From NCBI GenBank assembly GCA_028684405.1, contig JAQUGA010000013.1, forward strand, positions 1 through 26,008: a DNA stretch of 26,008 bases. The letters are read 5' to 3'. Below, in pieces: positions 1-8,247 of this stretch (position 1 is the stretch's first letter; each line of letters opens with the position of its first letter). Under the pieces are notes generated by a model, which saw only the letters and a list, made by a program, of their open reading frames with translations, did no database searches and was not told where the DNA came from. The stretch comes from Bacteroidales bacterium. Its GTDB lineage: Bacteria > Bacteroidota > Bacteroidia > Bacteroidales > WCHB1-69. The translations under genes were made by a program, and so were the position numbers.

Positions 1-364
1 TATTGTCTTTCATGTATTTGATAAAATCAGAAGTGTCAATATTTGGGAAAATACGAACAACGGAATTTCCCATAGACATTTTTTCGTCTAAAAGAATTCC
101 CACATAATTTCCCAAAGCAAATCCCAATCCATATGCGATAAAGGTCATAAAATTATCCACATGTTTAAGAATTTGACTTACTGCTAATAACCATATAATA
201 GACTCGAAGAAAGCCAAAATAGGGGTCATTAATTTCATTCCACGAGAAAGAAAAATGATTCTCAAAGTACCAATACTTTGATCTAAAATACGAGCTAAAC
301 AAATTAAAAGAGGCAGGATTACCCAGTTGTACCAAAACGGATCTAGACGTAAAAAATCAAACAT
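1..364 (-). CDS. UPF0316 / DUF2179-type membrane protein, C-terminus cut by window edge
   Basis: Reading from the ATG at 362-364 gives 121 codons before the left edge of the window, so the C-terminal part is missing. The visible part begins MFDFLRLDPFWYNW and carries stretches typical of the UPF0316/DUF5698 membrane domain: LARILDQSIGTLRIIFLSRG, then FFESIIWLLAVSQI, then YGLGFALGNYVGILLDEK. I count about three hydrophobic helices followed by the start of a soluble part (VVRIFPNIDTSDF) that should be the DUF2179 domain. The family has no proven function that I know of; homologues are multi-pass inner-membrane proteins. The gene starts 22 bases after the stop of the YD-repeat gene and is probably transcribed with it. 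Family assignment is by motif recall, with good confidence. Confidence 0.85.
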   Translation of the reverse strand, partial: MFDFLRLDPFWYNWVILPLLICLARILDQSIGTLRIIFLSRGMKLMTPILAFFESIIWLLAVSQILKHVDNFMTFIAYGLGFALGNYVGILLDEKMSMGNSVVRIFPNIDTSDFIKYMKDN

Positions 365-386
365 AAACAATTATTTAATTAAAAAA

Positions 387-1328
387 CTATTCAAAAAAAG
401 TGTATTCAAATTGAACGGTGCCATTAAGCAAGAAGCCATCCTCATCAGCATCTGTAGATTCGGGGGAATGCACAAAATTTTCAATTTTCAGAGGCAAATC
501 TTCGTCGTATTCATAATTTCTAAATTCTTTCAGCTCTCCTTCGATATTATGCAATTTTTCTGCAATAATTTTTGTTTTGGATTCATTGTATTCATATGAT
601 TTAACGACATGCGACCCACTACTCTCCTCTGTCATTTGCAACAAATTTTGAGCATCGTCATATTCCATTCTTGTAATTTTAATCAACTGATCAAAGTTAT
701 TATAAATCAGCGATTTTGTTTTAAAATTACGTTCATCAAACTCATATTTCAGTGTATTTTTCACATTTTCAATGTGATCGATTCGGGACTCTTCAATTAG
801 ATTTCCGTGATTATCATATTTATACAAAATTTCCACTTCCATTTTTTTATCTTCGCCGAAATTATATTCTCGAATTAATTTCCCATTCCTGTACTCGTAA
901 TTTTTTTCATTATTAAATGTACCTTCTGAATCGATGCTGGTTTTTTTAATGCGATTATTATTTTCATCATATTGAAATTCAATGATATCATACAAAGCTC
1001 CATCGTCTTCGGGTGTTTCATCACCATAGCATAAAATCTCCTTAATTAAAAGATTTTCTTCGTTATATTCATAGAAATGAGTTTCAAATACTTCATCAAA
1101 ATCGCCCATGTAGACCGCTTTTGAGATGTTATTTTGGTCATCATATTCATATATATTGAATAAATCCATTGAACCATCTGCGGAAAAATCTTTTTCACAT
1201 AATAGATTTCCATTTTTATCATATGTTTTTTCGGAACTTAGATATGAATTATCTTTTGAGTTTTCAAATACCAATCCCAGTAAATTCGATTGGGTGTATG
1301 TCTTTACATTTAAAATAGCACGCTTCAT
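387..1328 (-). CDS. YD-repeat protein, cytoplasmic, function unknown
   Basis: A 313-residue acidic protein made almost wholly of about ten imperfect repeats with the core Y-x-Y-D-x-x-x-N, for example YEYDDQNN, FQYDENNN, YKYDNHGN and MEYDDAQN, spaced about 22-29 residues apart. This is the YD/RHS-type beta repeat seen in Rhs and teneurin proteins. There is no signal peptide, membrane helix, RHS core motif or toxin-like tail, so the protein should stay in the cytoplasm and is not a typical Rhs effector. The start at 1328 (MKRAILNVKTYTQS) is supported by a -7 promoter element 28 bases upstream. The gene is followed closely by the UPF0316 gene. I cannot assign a function; a scaffold or binding role is only a guess. 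Confidence 0.75.
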   Translation of the reverse strand: MKRAILNVKTYTQSNLLGLVFENSKDNSYLSSEKTYDKNGNLLCEKDFSADGSMDLFNIYEYDDQNNISKAVYMGDFDEVFETHFYEYNEENLLIKEILCYGDETPEDDGALYDIIEFQYDENNNRIKKTSIDSEGTFNNEKNYEYRNGKLIREYNFGEDKKMEVEILYKYDNHGNLIEESRIDHIENVKNTLKYEFDERNFKTKSLIYNNFDQLIKITRMEYDDAQNLLQMTEESSGSHVVKSYEYNESKTKIIAEKLHNIEGELKEFRNYEYDEDLPLKIENFVHSPESTDADEDGFLLNGTVQFEYTFFE

Positions 1329-1356
1329 TCTTATTAATTTTCGATGTTTGTTTTTA

Positions 1357-1364
1357 CAAAAGTA
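1357..1364 (-). promoter_or_regulatory. -7 promoter element of the YD-repeat/UPF0316 unit
   Basis: On the minus strand this reads TACTTTTG, an exact match to the Bacteroidota -7 consensus TAnnTTTG, 28 bases before the ATG at 1328. I see no clear -33 TTG at the usual distance. Confidence 0.55.
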
Positions 1365-1414
1365 AGTATATTACAGAGATATTTACTGATTTTTTTCCGA
1401 AACTTTTCTTAAAT

Positions 1415-2512
1415 TTAGAAGAACCATCCGTACACTTCTGTTCTAATAGTGGAGTTTACGGCAAAAGCGATAAAAATGGATATGAACAGACCAATCAGAG
1501 CCATTCCGAGGTCTCTTCCAATCATTAGAAGAGATTTAGAAAACTTCCTACTTCCTGTTTTGGTGATGGACATGGCCACTTCGCGACCACCAAGTAAGCC
1601 CAAGAAAATCCAGGTAGTAGACATGGGAACAGTGCTGTATAACAAATGGAACATCATGAGCATAGCATAAACAAAATCCACAACTGTAGCCGGACGTACG
1701 TCTTTAACATCGGACTTGCTCGTAACAATGCGTTGAATTCGTCCTCCTCTATGGTAGAATAGGAAACCGAGACCAATATAAGCGATGCAAACAACAGCTA
1801 AAAACTGAGTAAATTCAAGTTTTCGAGGCAAGAAAATGACAACATTAGCAGCATCTTGCATCACCCACAAACTCCAAAGAGCACCACTTGTAATCCACTG
1901 AATAACAGTCCATGTTCGTTTGGGTTTTCCGACAAAAATACGTTTTAAATATTTTGAGAGAATAAGAAAAATCACAATTGCTACTACAAATGCGATGACA
2001 TATCCGCCCATACTCTTCATTAAAACTTTTCCAATGGCGCCGCTTCCTGCTGCAAAAGAGCTTAATAACAAAAACGTAGTAGAGACGGGCATTCTCATTC
2101 GCGTTAGAATAATCAAAAAGATAGGAGCCGCAAGTTGTAAATATTCAAACTGAGTTGGATTTTCGTCAAAGCCTTTTGTAGAGAGCCGCTGAAAAGAGAC
2201 ATCTCCGTCGAATAAGAAATAGCTTAATGAAAGAACCACAACAAAAAGACCTCCAATATAGAGCCACATAACCCACCACTTTCGTTGGGTGTTGGAAGCG
2301 ATGAAGGTTCCTATTGTTTGTATGCTATCATTGGAAATAACTGAGTATGTGGCTATGGCAAAGCCAAACCACATGGCAATATGAGGTATATTATAGACCA
2401 AAGAAGCAATGACAAAAAGTGTCAATACAAAAACCAAAAAGCTGGTCTCTTTTTTAAATAAATCAATAAAAGTTAATTGCTTTCGAATACTGTTTTTTTT
2501 ACTTTTCGCCAT
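1415..2512 (-). CDS. Divergent PiT-like inorganic phosphate transporter family membrane protein
   Basis: A 365-residue protein with about ten hydrophobic segments and a short basic N-terminus (MAKSKKNSIRK). It shows the internal duplication of the PiT/PHO-4 phosphate permeases in degenerate form: N61-D62 in SNDSIQTIGT resembles GANDVANAxGT, P142-VSTT matches the PVSTTH motif, Q219-DAAN resembles the second NDVANA, and P296-MSTT matches the second PVSTT. The second Asn is Gln and the His after each STT is missing, so the substrate may not be phosphate. No phoU-like partner is nearby. The gene stands alone, 91 bases from the radical SAM gene and on the same strand. The motif pairs are seen directly; the PiT relationship is inference from them, and the transported ion is unknown. 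Confidence 0.65.
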   Translation of the reverse strand: MAKSKKNSIRKQLTFIDLFKKETSFLVFVLTLFVIASLVYNIPHIAMWFGFAIATYSVISNDSIQTIGTFIASNTQRKWWVMWLYIGGLFVVVLSLSYFLFDGDVSFQRLSTKGFDENPTQFEYLQLAAPIFLIILTRMRMPVSTTFLLLSSFAAGSGAIGKVLMKSMGGYVIAFVVAIVIFLILSKYLKRIFVGKPKRTWTVIQWITSGALWSLWVMQDAANVVIFLPRKLEFTQFLAVVCIAYIGLGFLFYHRGGRIQRIVTSKSDVKDVRPATVVDFVYAMLMMFHLLYSTVPMSTTWIFLGLLGGREVAMSITKTGSRKFSKSLLMIGRDLGMALIGLFISIFIAFAVNSTIRTEVYGWFF

Positions 2513-2603
2513 CTTTAAAATTTGAATTTTAGTGCAAAATAAGTATTAATTTTTTAAACCCCGACATAATTCGGACACTTTCGACTTTCAAAAAGCAAAA
2601 AAA

Positions 2604-3572
2604 TCAAAAGGGACAATTCTTACACAATTCAATATTATTTTTCTCTTTTAGAACTTTTGAGATGAAGGATTTTCTATTATTTGATTGTATCATCTCTTGA
2701 ATTGTACTAACGAAAGCACTATCTATGGCGTATTCTGCGTTTTTGTCCATGCAACAAGGAACCACTCTCCCATCTGTCAGAATCAACATATGAGTCCACA
2801 AACGGATGCAGGTTTTTGTTTGTGTTTTTTTTAAAGAATAACGATTGTATTTTTCTGAATTTGGCAAAAGCTCATCTCTATTTTCCGTGTGATAGACTTG
2901 TAGACTTTTGAGGATGAGAGTAAAGCCATTTTTTCGCGAATCGTTTCTTACTTTTTCAATCTCTTGTTCTGTATCTTTTGTCACCAAGCATTGGGCTATC
3001 AAAGATATTTTTGAATTTAATTGTATTTTAGAATCATTCAAAGCTGACATTGCTGCTTTCAATTTATGGAAATCACCTGTTTTTCGGTATTTTTCATAAG
3101 TTTCTTGCGAAGCACCATCCACCGAAATAATAAGCACGTCCAATCCACTTTGAACAATATCGCCTGCCATTTTTTTGTCAATCATTTGCGCATTTGAAGA
3201 AATTACTGTTATTAAACCAGCTTTTTTAGCAATTTTTATCAGCTCAATAATTTGAGGATGAAGAAAAGGTTCACCTTGAAAAAAGAGATTTACAATAGAT
3301 GACTTTCGTTTGATCTGATCAATAATTTTCTGAAAAGCTGAAACATCTATAAATGAGCAGTTTCTATGCAACTTCCCTTGTCCACAGATGCATTCGGGGC
3401 ATGACAATTGACAAACGGCAGAAGGTTCGATGGAAAAAACGATGGGTTGTCCCCAAATAATTGCTTTTTTTGCAATAAAACTAAAAACAAACGAAAGCAA
3501 AACTTTAAAAGAGTTTAGGGCTCTATAGAAAGTAAGATTTTTAAAATATAACCACCAGAGCGAGCTATTCAT
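2604..3572 (-). CDS. Radical SAM/SPASM domain protein
   Basis: A 322-residue radical SAM enzyme. The CxxxCxxC motif that binds the SAM-coupled 4Fe-4S cluster is C54-x3-C58-x2-C61, followed by a GEP motif at 100-102 and an SVDG segment at 150-153. The C-terminal part looks like a SPASM-type auxiliary cluster region: C255, the pair C273-C274 after LTDGRVVP, and C317-x2-C320 close to the end. About 50 residues precede the cluster, with a hydrophobic stretch at 23-40 that may touch the membrane. It overlaps the upstream permease gene by 8 bases and is the last gene of the rsgA operon. SPASM proteins often modify peptides or help anaerobic sulfatases, but no precursor peptide or sulfatase lies next to it, so the substrate is unknown. 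Confidence 0.88.
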   Translation of the reverse strand: MNSSLWWLYFKNLTFYRALNSFKVLLSFVFSFIAKKAIIWGQPIVFSIEPSAVCQLSCPECICGQGKLHRNCSFIDVSAFQKIIDQIKRKSSIVNLFFQGEPFLHPQIIELIKIAKKAGLITVISSNAQMIDKKMAGDIVQSGLDVLIISVDGASQETYEKYRKTGDFHKLKAAMSALNDSKIQLNSKISLIAQCLVTKDTEQEIEKVRNDSRKNGFTLILKSLQVYHTENRDELLPNSEKYNRYSLKKTQTKTCIRLWTHMLILTDGRVVPCCMDKNAEYAIDSAFVSTIQEMIQSNNRKSFISKVLKEKNNIELCKNCPF

Positions 3573-4686
3573 GTTTATGACCCTCTTCTTTTAGAGAAGC
3601 TGTAAGACGTTTTACGATACGATTATTAATAAAAAACTCACTTGCTACAATCCGAATAAAAGTATAAGTAGGAATGGCTATCATCATGCCAATAATTCCG
3701 GCAACACTGCCTCCGATAACAATCACAATAAAAATTTCGAGAGGATGTGCTTTTACGCTATTAGAATAGATAAAGGGCTGAAAAACAAAATTATCCAACA
3801 TATTAACGGCTAAAAAAGTTCCTATTATTTTGAACAAAAGCGGCACTAATTCAAAATGAACATCTAATGGCAAACCGGAAGTAACTCCCAATAAAATACC
3901 AACGAGCATTCCTAATACAGGGCCCAAGTATGGAATTACATTGAGCAAGCCACCAATAAAACCAATCAAAAATGCGTTTTCCACCCCCAAAGCAAATAAT
4001 ATTAGAGCTTCTAATCCTCCTACTAGTATAACTTCAATAATCAAACCCACAAAATATCTTGACAATAAGTTTTTGGTTGAGGATAATATTCTTTGAGTTT
4101 CGAGATGATATTTTTCGGGAATAATTAAAAACAAAGCTTTGTATACAATTTGGTTATCACGAAGAAAAAAGAACGTAATAAACAGTACAGCAAAAACTCC
4201 AATAAACATAGAAACAATGAAGTCGAAGATATTGGAAATAAAAGAAGATATTTTAATGTTTACGAAAAACTGAGACACTTCGTGTAGCAACATACTTTTT
4301 AGATCCATTTCTTCAGAAACCAAACCATAGTCCTTCAATAAGAACTCAATATATATAATATATTCCCCCAAATCTTTTTCGAGGGTTGTCATGCTAATGG
4401 TTGAAAGTGAGTTTAGCTGTTCAGTGACCAACGGAATAATGATGACAAACAAGAGAGAAAACCCCAAAACGATGGACAGCATTCCAATTATTACAGCTAG
4501 TAAATGCGGAAATTTAATTTTTCCAATCTGCAGACTATCCAGAAAAGAGACCAATGGTTGAGCCATCAGAGAGAGAACAGTAGCGATGAGAATGTAGGCA
4601 ACAATATTGAAAAAATACCAGAAGCTAAACGCTAAAAGTAAAAACCCAATAGTACCGCCAATTAGTTTTTTATGCTTACTATTCAT
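3565..4686 (-). CDS. AI-2E family transporter (PerM/TqsA-like permease)
   Basis: A 373-residue polytopic membrane protein of the UPF0118/AI-2E exporter superfamily. It has about seven to eight helices, a large non-membrane segment at about 90-150 between helix 3 and the FFFLRD motif (172-177), and the family signature around LNVIPYLGPVLG (248-259). Length and layout are normal for the family, whose members export AI-2 or act as Na+/H+ or small-solute transporters; a given role cannot be chosen from sequence. It overlaps the MazG-like gene by 4 bases on one side and the radical SAM gene by 8 on the other, so all three are translationally coupled. Confidence 0.88.
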   Translation of the reverse strand: MNSKHKKLIGGTIGFLLLAFSFWYFFNIVAYILIATVLSLMAQPLVSFLDSLQIGKIKFPHLLAVIIGMLSIVLGFSLLFVIIIPLVTEQLNSLSTISMTTLEKDLGEYIIYIEFLLKDYGLVSEEMDLKSMLLHEVSQFFVNIKISSFISNIFDFIVSMFIGVFAVLFITFFFLRDNQIVYKALFLIIPEKYHLETQRILSSTKNLLSRYFVGLIIEVILVGGLEALILFALGVENAFLIGFIGGLLNVIPYLGPVLGMLVGILLGVTSGLPLDVHFELVPLLFKIIGTFLAVNMLDNFVFQPFIYSNSVKAHPLEIFIVIVIGGSVAGIIGMMIAIPTYTFIRIVASEFFINNRIVKRLTASLKEEGHKHE

Positions 4687-5009
4687 ATTAATTTTGAGTT
4701 TAATTTATGTCTTTTATTATCTCTTATACTTTTTTTTAACATATTTTGTTCAAAAGATTTTTGCAAATCGATTCCTGTTTGATTTGCGATGGCACAAATT
4801 ACCCACAAAACATCAGCCAACTCGTCTCCTAAATCTTTTTCGGATTCATTGTTTTTAAATGACTGTTCGCCGTATTTTCGGGACATAATTCGAGCCACTT
4901 CACCCACTTCTTCTGTAAGAATTGCCATGTTTGTCAATTCATTAAAATAGCGAACGCCGTGTGTTTTAATCCATTCGTCGACAGAGGCTTGCATTTGTGA
5001 AATTGTCAT
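4683..5009 (-). CDS. MazG-like nucleotide pyrophosphohydrolase
   Basis: A 108-residue single-domain protein of the all-alpha NTP pyrophosphohydrolase (MazG/dUTPase) fold. The two metal-binding helices are visible: E33-E34-x-x-E37 in LTEEVGEVAR and E63-x-x-D66 in GDELADVLW. The short length is that of the stand-alone one-domain enzymes that hydrolyse non-canonical NTPs to NMP and PPi, which suggests nucleotide-pool cleaning. Its ATG overlaps the stop of dtd by one base (TAATG) and its own end overlaps the permease start by four, so it is inside a tight operon with the translation-quality genes rsgA and dtd. Confidence 0.9.
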   Translation of the reverse strand: MTISQMQASVDEWIKTHGVRYFNELTNMAILTEEVGEVARIMSRKYGEQSFKNNESEKDLGDELADVLWVICAIANQTGIDLQKSFEQNMLKKSIRDNKRHKLNSKLI

Positions 5010-5461
5010 TATTCTTTATTTTTTGTATCTATAAAAATAGTCACCGGACCATCATTTATCAATTCTACTTTCATCATTGCACCAAAAATTCCGGTTGCAA
5101 CTTTGGTCTTCACATATTTTTTAAAATTTGCCACAAAATCCTCGTACATTTTCTTTGCAAATTCTGGACTTGCAGCTCTAATATAGGATGGACGATTTCC
5201 TTTTTTTGTGGAGGCATGCAAGGTAAATTGGCTAATAATAAGCGTTTGTCCCTGCACATCTTGCAAAGACAAATTCATTACACCATTCGTATCGTCAAAA
5301 ATTCTCAATTGGCTAATTTTCCGGCACAACCAATCGACATCATCCTGCGTATCCGAATCTTCAATACCAAGAAGGACAAGTAAACCTTTCGAAATTTCTC
5401 CACAAGTTTTATTTTCCACAGTCACTTTTGATTGACTTACTCTTTGAATTAATGCTCTCAT
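5009..5461 (-). CDS. dtd: D-aminoacyl-tRNA deacylase
   Basis: A 150-residue cytoplasmic enzyme that removes D-amino acids (and glycine mischarged on tRNA-Ala) from tRNA. It begins with the typical MRALIQRVSQSKVTV and has both active-site motifs: SQFTLHAST at 77-85 with GNRPSY just after, and the Gly-cisPro motif NDGPVT at 136-141. The reading frame is open for 13 more codons upstream, but that extension overlaps rsgA and is not part of the family, so I place the start at 5461, one base after the rsgA stop. It is followed by the MazG-like gene with a one-base overlap. Confidence 0.95.
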   Translation of the reverse strand: MRALIQRVSQSKVTVENKTCGEISKGLLVLLGIEDSDTQDDVDWLCRKISQLRIFDDTNGVMNLSLQDVQGQTLIISQFTLHASTKKGNRPSYIRAASPEFAKKMYEDFVANFKKYVKTKVATGIFGAMMKVELINDGPVTIFIDTKNKE

Positions 5462-5462
5462 A

Positions 5463-6407
5463 TTATTCCAACTCCCATGCTTCGATGTCCATGTCATCAC
5501 CTTTCAGAATTCCCAAGTAACTTTCGTATCTCGAAGACGAAATAACGCCTTGTTCAACAGCCTCTTTAACAGCACATTGAGGTTCATGAAGATGCGTACA
5601 ATTATGAAATTTACATTGATTCATATAAGGTCGCATTTCCAAAAAGAAATGGGATAATTCATATTTTTCATAATTTATCAATCCAAACTCTTTAATACCA
5701 GGGGAATCGACCAAAAAAGTATCATCTCCAAAAGCGTGCATTTGAGCAAAAGTAGTCGTATGTCTTCCTTTGTTGTGGTAGTCGGAAATTTCTCCAACCC
5801 GAATATTAAAAGAGGGATTTATGGCATTTAGCAAGGCAGATTTACCTGTCCCTGAATGACCTGCAAAAAGCGATATATTTCCTTTTAATCTATCTTTTAA
5901 AAGCTCTATTCCAGTAAAATCTATGGCAGAAGTTTGATGGCAAAAATATCCTATTTTTTGATACATTTGAACTAATTTTTCCAGTTCAATTTTATCATTA
6001 TCATCAAATAAATCAACTTTATTAAAAACCAATTCTACAGGAATTCGATAGGCTTCTGCAGCGGTTAAAAACCGATCGACGAATCCCAAAGATGTATGCG
6101 GTTGTTTCAGGGTAAAAACTACAAAAGCCTTATCGATGTTGGCTGCAATTATGTGAGTAAGTTTTGATAGGCGTGTTGATTTTCTTACAATGTAGTTTTT
6201 TCGATCTTCAATTTTTGTAATCCATCCAATTTCATTGTTCTCTTCCAGCAGAAACCTAACCCTGTCGCCCACAACGACGGGGTTTGTAGACTTTATACCT
6301 TGAATTCGAAATCTCCCTCGAAGCTTACATTTCACAATGCTTCCATCGGATTTAAGCACATCGTATAAACTTCCTGTTGACAAAATGACCAATCCTTTTT
6401 CGACCAT
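5463..6407 (-). CDS. rsgA: Small ribosomal subunit biogenesis GTPase RsgA
   Basis: A 314-residue circularly permuted GTPase that checks late 30S assembly. An N-terminal OB-fold (about 1-75) is followed by G motifs in permuted order: NKVD at 129-132 (G4), the P-loop GHSGTGKS at 183-190 (G1), GRHTTT at 214-219 (G2/switch I) and DSPG at 234-237 (G3). The C-terminal zinc site is complete: C265, C270, H272 and C278. It is the first gene of a five-gene operon and has a -7 promoter element 20 bases before its ATG. Full length with all key residues. Confidence 0.96.
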   Translation of the reverse strand: MVEKGLVILSTGSLYDVLKSDGSIVKCKLRGRFRIQGIKSTNPVVVGDRVRFLLEENNEIGWITKIEDRKNYIVRKSTRLSKLTHIIAANIDKAFVVFTLKQPHTSLGFVDRFLTAAEAYRIPVELVFNKVDLFDDNDKIELEKLVQMYQKIGYFCHQTSAIDFTGIELLKDRLKGNISLFAGHSGTGKSALLNAINPSFNIRVGEISDYHNKGRHTTTFAQMHAFGDDTFLVDSPGIKEFGLINYEKYELSHFFLEMRPYMNQCKFHNCTHLHEPQCAVKEAVEQGVISSSRYESYLGILKGDDMDIEAWELE

Positions 6408-6426
6408 AATTAAACATTTAATCGAG

Positions 6427-6434
6427 CAAAGTTA
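6427..6434 (-). promoter_or_regulatory. -7 promoter element of the rsgA operon
   Basis: On the minus strand this reads TAACTTTG, an exact TAnnTTTG match ending 19 bases before the rsgA ATG. The 5' leader of the operon would then be only about 10-15 nt. No convincing -33 TTG is visible. Confidence 0.5.
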
Positions 6435-6490
6435 CAATAAAATAAAACATATCATTTAGTGAATGAATTGTAAGGCACATTTTAGCACCT

Positions 6491-7813
6491 TTATTCATAA
6501 ATTACTTTTATATAATCAGATTTATGGCGCGATTGCAACCATTTTTTAATTTTGGCTTTATTGTCATTGCTAATTTCACTTTTTAGAGCAAATAAAAACA
6601 CCTTGACATCTTTGGGTTTTTTTAGCGTATCGTGAAATAAATAGGTATCTGAATAGATGCACGATGAAATTTCGGGGTAAAGAGCTTTGATTTCCGAAAA
6701 AGTTTGTTCTCCAAGCATGCGGCTTTTCTGAATACTATCAATTTTCTGATCTCTTTCAATTACAATTGATTGAAATTTCCGAAGTTCTGATTTCAAATTA
6801 TCCATTTCGGAAAAATTATGTCCAAAAATATTATCGAAAGCCAAACCCTGTTGAAATTGGATGGATGATTTTTCCAAATTAAAATCGCTGGCTTTACTTA
6901 AAATCATTTCTTTTTGTTGTTCATCCATACTTGTCCCGCCATATACTAATCTAACTTGACGTTTTTTCACATCAACTTCGTGTTTAAGCAGGTAATTTCC
7001 TTCAACTATGCTTACATTGCTTATAAACATGGTTACATTTTCATTAAATTGCTCATCCTTAACTAGTTTATAACCAAAATAGACACTTGGAATAAAAATC
7101 AATGCAATGACAAAAGATATCCATCGGTTTATCTTTTTCTTTTGTTTTTCATCAACAATTGTTCTGATAGGAAATTTCAGAATTTGAGAAATCGCCACAG
7201 AAGAGATGGCAATAAAGACGGTATTTATCGTAAATAAATAGAAGGCACCAAAGAAAAAATAAAACTGACCTGTTGCCAGACCGTATCCAGCTGTACACAG
7301 AGGCGGCATAAGAGCCGTAGCAATAGCCACACCGGGAATTACGTTTCCTTTTTGTTTGCTTGTAATGGCAACAATTCCAGCCAAGCCGCCAAACAAGGCT
7401 ATCAGCACATCATAAATGGTTGGACTGGTTCGAGCCAGTAATTCGGAATGCGCTGTAGAGATGGGAGATAAGGCGAAATAGGTCATGGACGCAACCAAAC
7501 TAGTGCCTACGGCAAAAGCAAAGTTTTTTAATGATTTTCGAAAAAGCGGAAAGTTATACGTTGCAATGCTGTATCCCATCCCATTGATAGGTCCCATTAA
7601 TGGGGAAATCAACATGGCTCCAATAATTACTGCAGTTGAATTCATGTTTAAACCAACAGAAGCCACAATAATTGCAAATATTAAAATCCAAAGATTGGTA
7701 CCTTTAAATATTATATCCTTAGAAATGGTCTCATGAATTCTGTCATAATCATCTTTTTCATTTTCTAAGCTAAAATATTCAATGATTTTTCTAATCAATA
7801 ATACTTGTTTCAT
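6491..7813 (-). CDS. DUF389 (TIGR00341-type) membrane protein
   Basis: A 440-residue protein with a short soluble N-terminus (1-38), a DUF389 membrane domain of six or so helices (about 40-235), and a soluble C-terminal part (about 240-440) that contains a coiled-coil-like stretch at about 325-365. The family signatures are clear: NSTAVIIGAMLISPLMGPI at 58-76 and, further on, GVAIATALMPPLCTAGYGL. Function is not established for the family; members are annotated only as hydrophobic or transport-like domain proteins. It stands alone, with its own -7 element about 45 bases upstream, and its 3' end lies 57 bases from the rsgA promoter. Confidence 0.88.
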   Translation of the reverse strand: MKQVLLIRKIIEYFSLENEKDDYDRIHETISKDIIFKGTNLWILIFAIIVASVGLNMNSTAVIIGAMLISPLMGPINGMGYSIATYNFPLFRKSLKNFAFAVGTSLVASMTYFALSPISTAHSELLARTSPTIYDVLIALFGGLAGIVAITSKQKGNVIPGVAIATALMPPLCTAGYGLATGQFYFFFGAFYLFTINTVFIAISSVAISQILKFPIRTIVDEKQKKKINRWISFVIALIFIPSVYFGYKLVKDEQFNENVTMFISNVSIVEGNYLLKHEVDVKKRQVRLVYGGTSMDEQQKEMILSKASDFNLEKSSIQFQQGLAFDNIFGHNFSEMDNLKSELRKFQSIVIERDQKIDSIQKSRMLGEQTFSEIKALYPEISSCIYSDTYLFHDTLKKPKDVKVFLFALKSEISNDNKAKIKKWLQSRHKSDYIKVIYE

Positions 7814-7857
7814 TAACTCTAGTGTTTAGGTAAAACTTACTACATAAAATCAATAAG

Positions 7858-7865
7858 CAAATTTA
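7858..7865 (-). promoter_or_regulatory. -7 promoter element of the DUF389 gene
   Basis: Reads TAAATTTG on the minus strand, an exact TAnnTTTG match about 45 bases before the ATG at 7813. No clear -33 element. The sequence is AT-rich, so a chance match is possible. Confidence 0.4.
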
Positions 7866-7960
7866 GATTATTATTTGGAATAAAGAGACGCGCATCTAAC
7901 AAAAATTATTTTATGATTTATAATCATCATAATATCATGCAATAAGCAGAGATTAGGTAT

Positions 7961-7976
7961 CACTATTTGTCCGATA
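7961..7976 (+). mobile_element. Solitary left end of the MITE-like element
   Basis: CACTATTTGTCCGATA matches the left terminal repeat of the full elements (CACTATTGTCCGATA) with one extra T. It lies 34 bases before copy A and is not followed by element sequence. It is probably the remnant of an older insertion into which or beside which copy A landed. Confidence 0.55.
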
Positions 7977-7994
7977 TATTTTGATTATTTCAAT

Positions 7995-8238
7995 CATCAT
8001 TGTCCGATAAAATAAGAAAGTAATGTTTTGGCGTAAATTGCTTCTATCAATTTTTTCCTCAATCCTAAAGGATGAATTGATTTTCAGCAATTTACACCCT
8101 TTATGGAGGTGAAATAAATTGCGGAAAAGCAATAGTTTTTAACAGTCATAATCAAGCTTGTACTTTTTGGGATAATACATATTAGCTTATTATACTGAGT
8201 TTTACACAAGATAATCAGATTTTTATCGGACAACAGTG
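7995..8238 (+). mobile_element. MITE-like element, copy A (subfamily 1)
   Basis: A 244-bp non-coding element. The right end reads, on the opposite strand, CACTGTTGTCCGATAAAAAT; the left end is CATCATTGTCCGATAAAAT, so the terminal inverted repeats match over the TTGTCCGATAAAA core. It contains an internal inverted repeat, GTAAATTGC at 8033-8041 and GCAATTTAC at 8087-8095, enclosing further pairing (TCAATT/AATTGA). It is flanked by 9-bp near-duplicates, TATTTCAAT (7986-7994) and TTTTTCAAT (8239-8247), as expected for a target-site duplication. Its right half matches copy C. No transposase is encoded, so it must move with help from an element elsewhere. Confidence 0.8.
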
Positions 8239-8247
8239 TTTTTCAAT

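Noticed and set aside
2561..2574. Small hairpin CCGA/TCGG as terminator of the rsgA operon
   Set aside because: Only four pairs with a six-base loop; the following T-rich run on the minus strand is suggestive but too weak to call.
5462..5500. Upstream extension of dtd by 13 codons
   Set aside because: It overlaps the end of rsgA, and the family starts with MRALIQRV.
7900..7940. AT-rich inverted repeat ATGATT/AATCAT as an operator
   Set aside because: Such short AT palindromes are expected by chance at this base composition.
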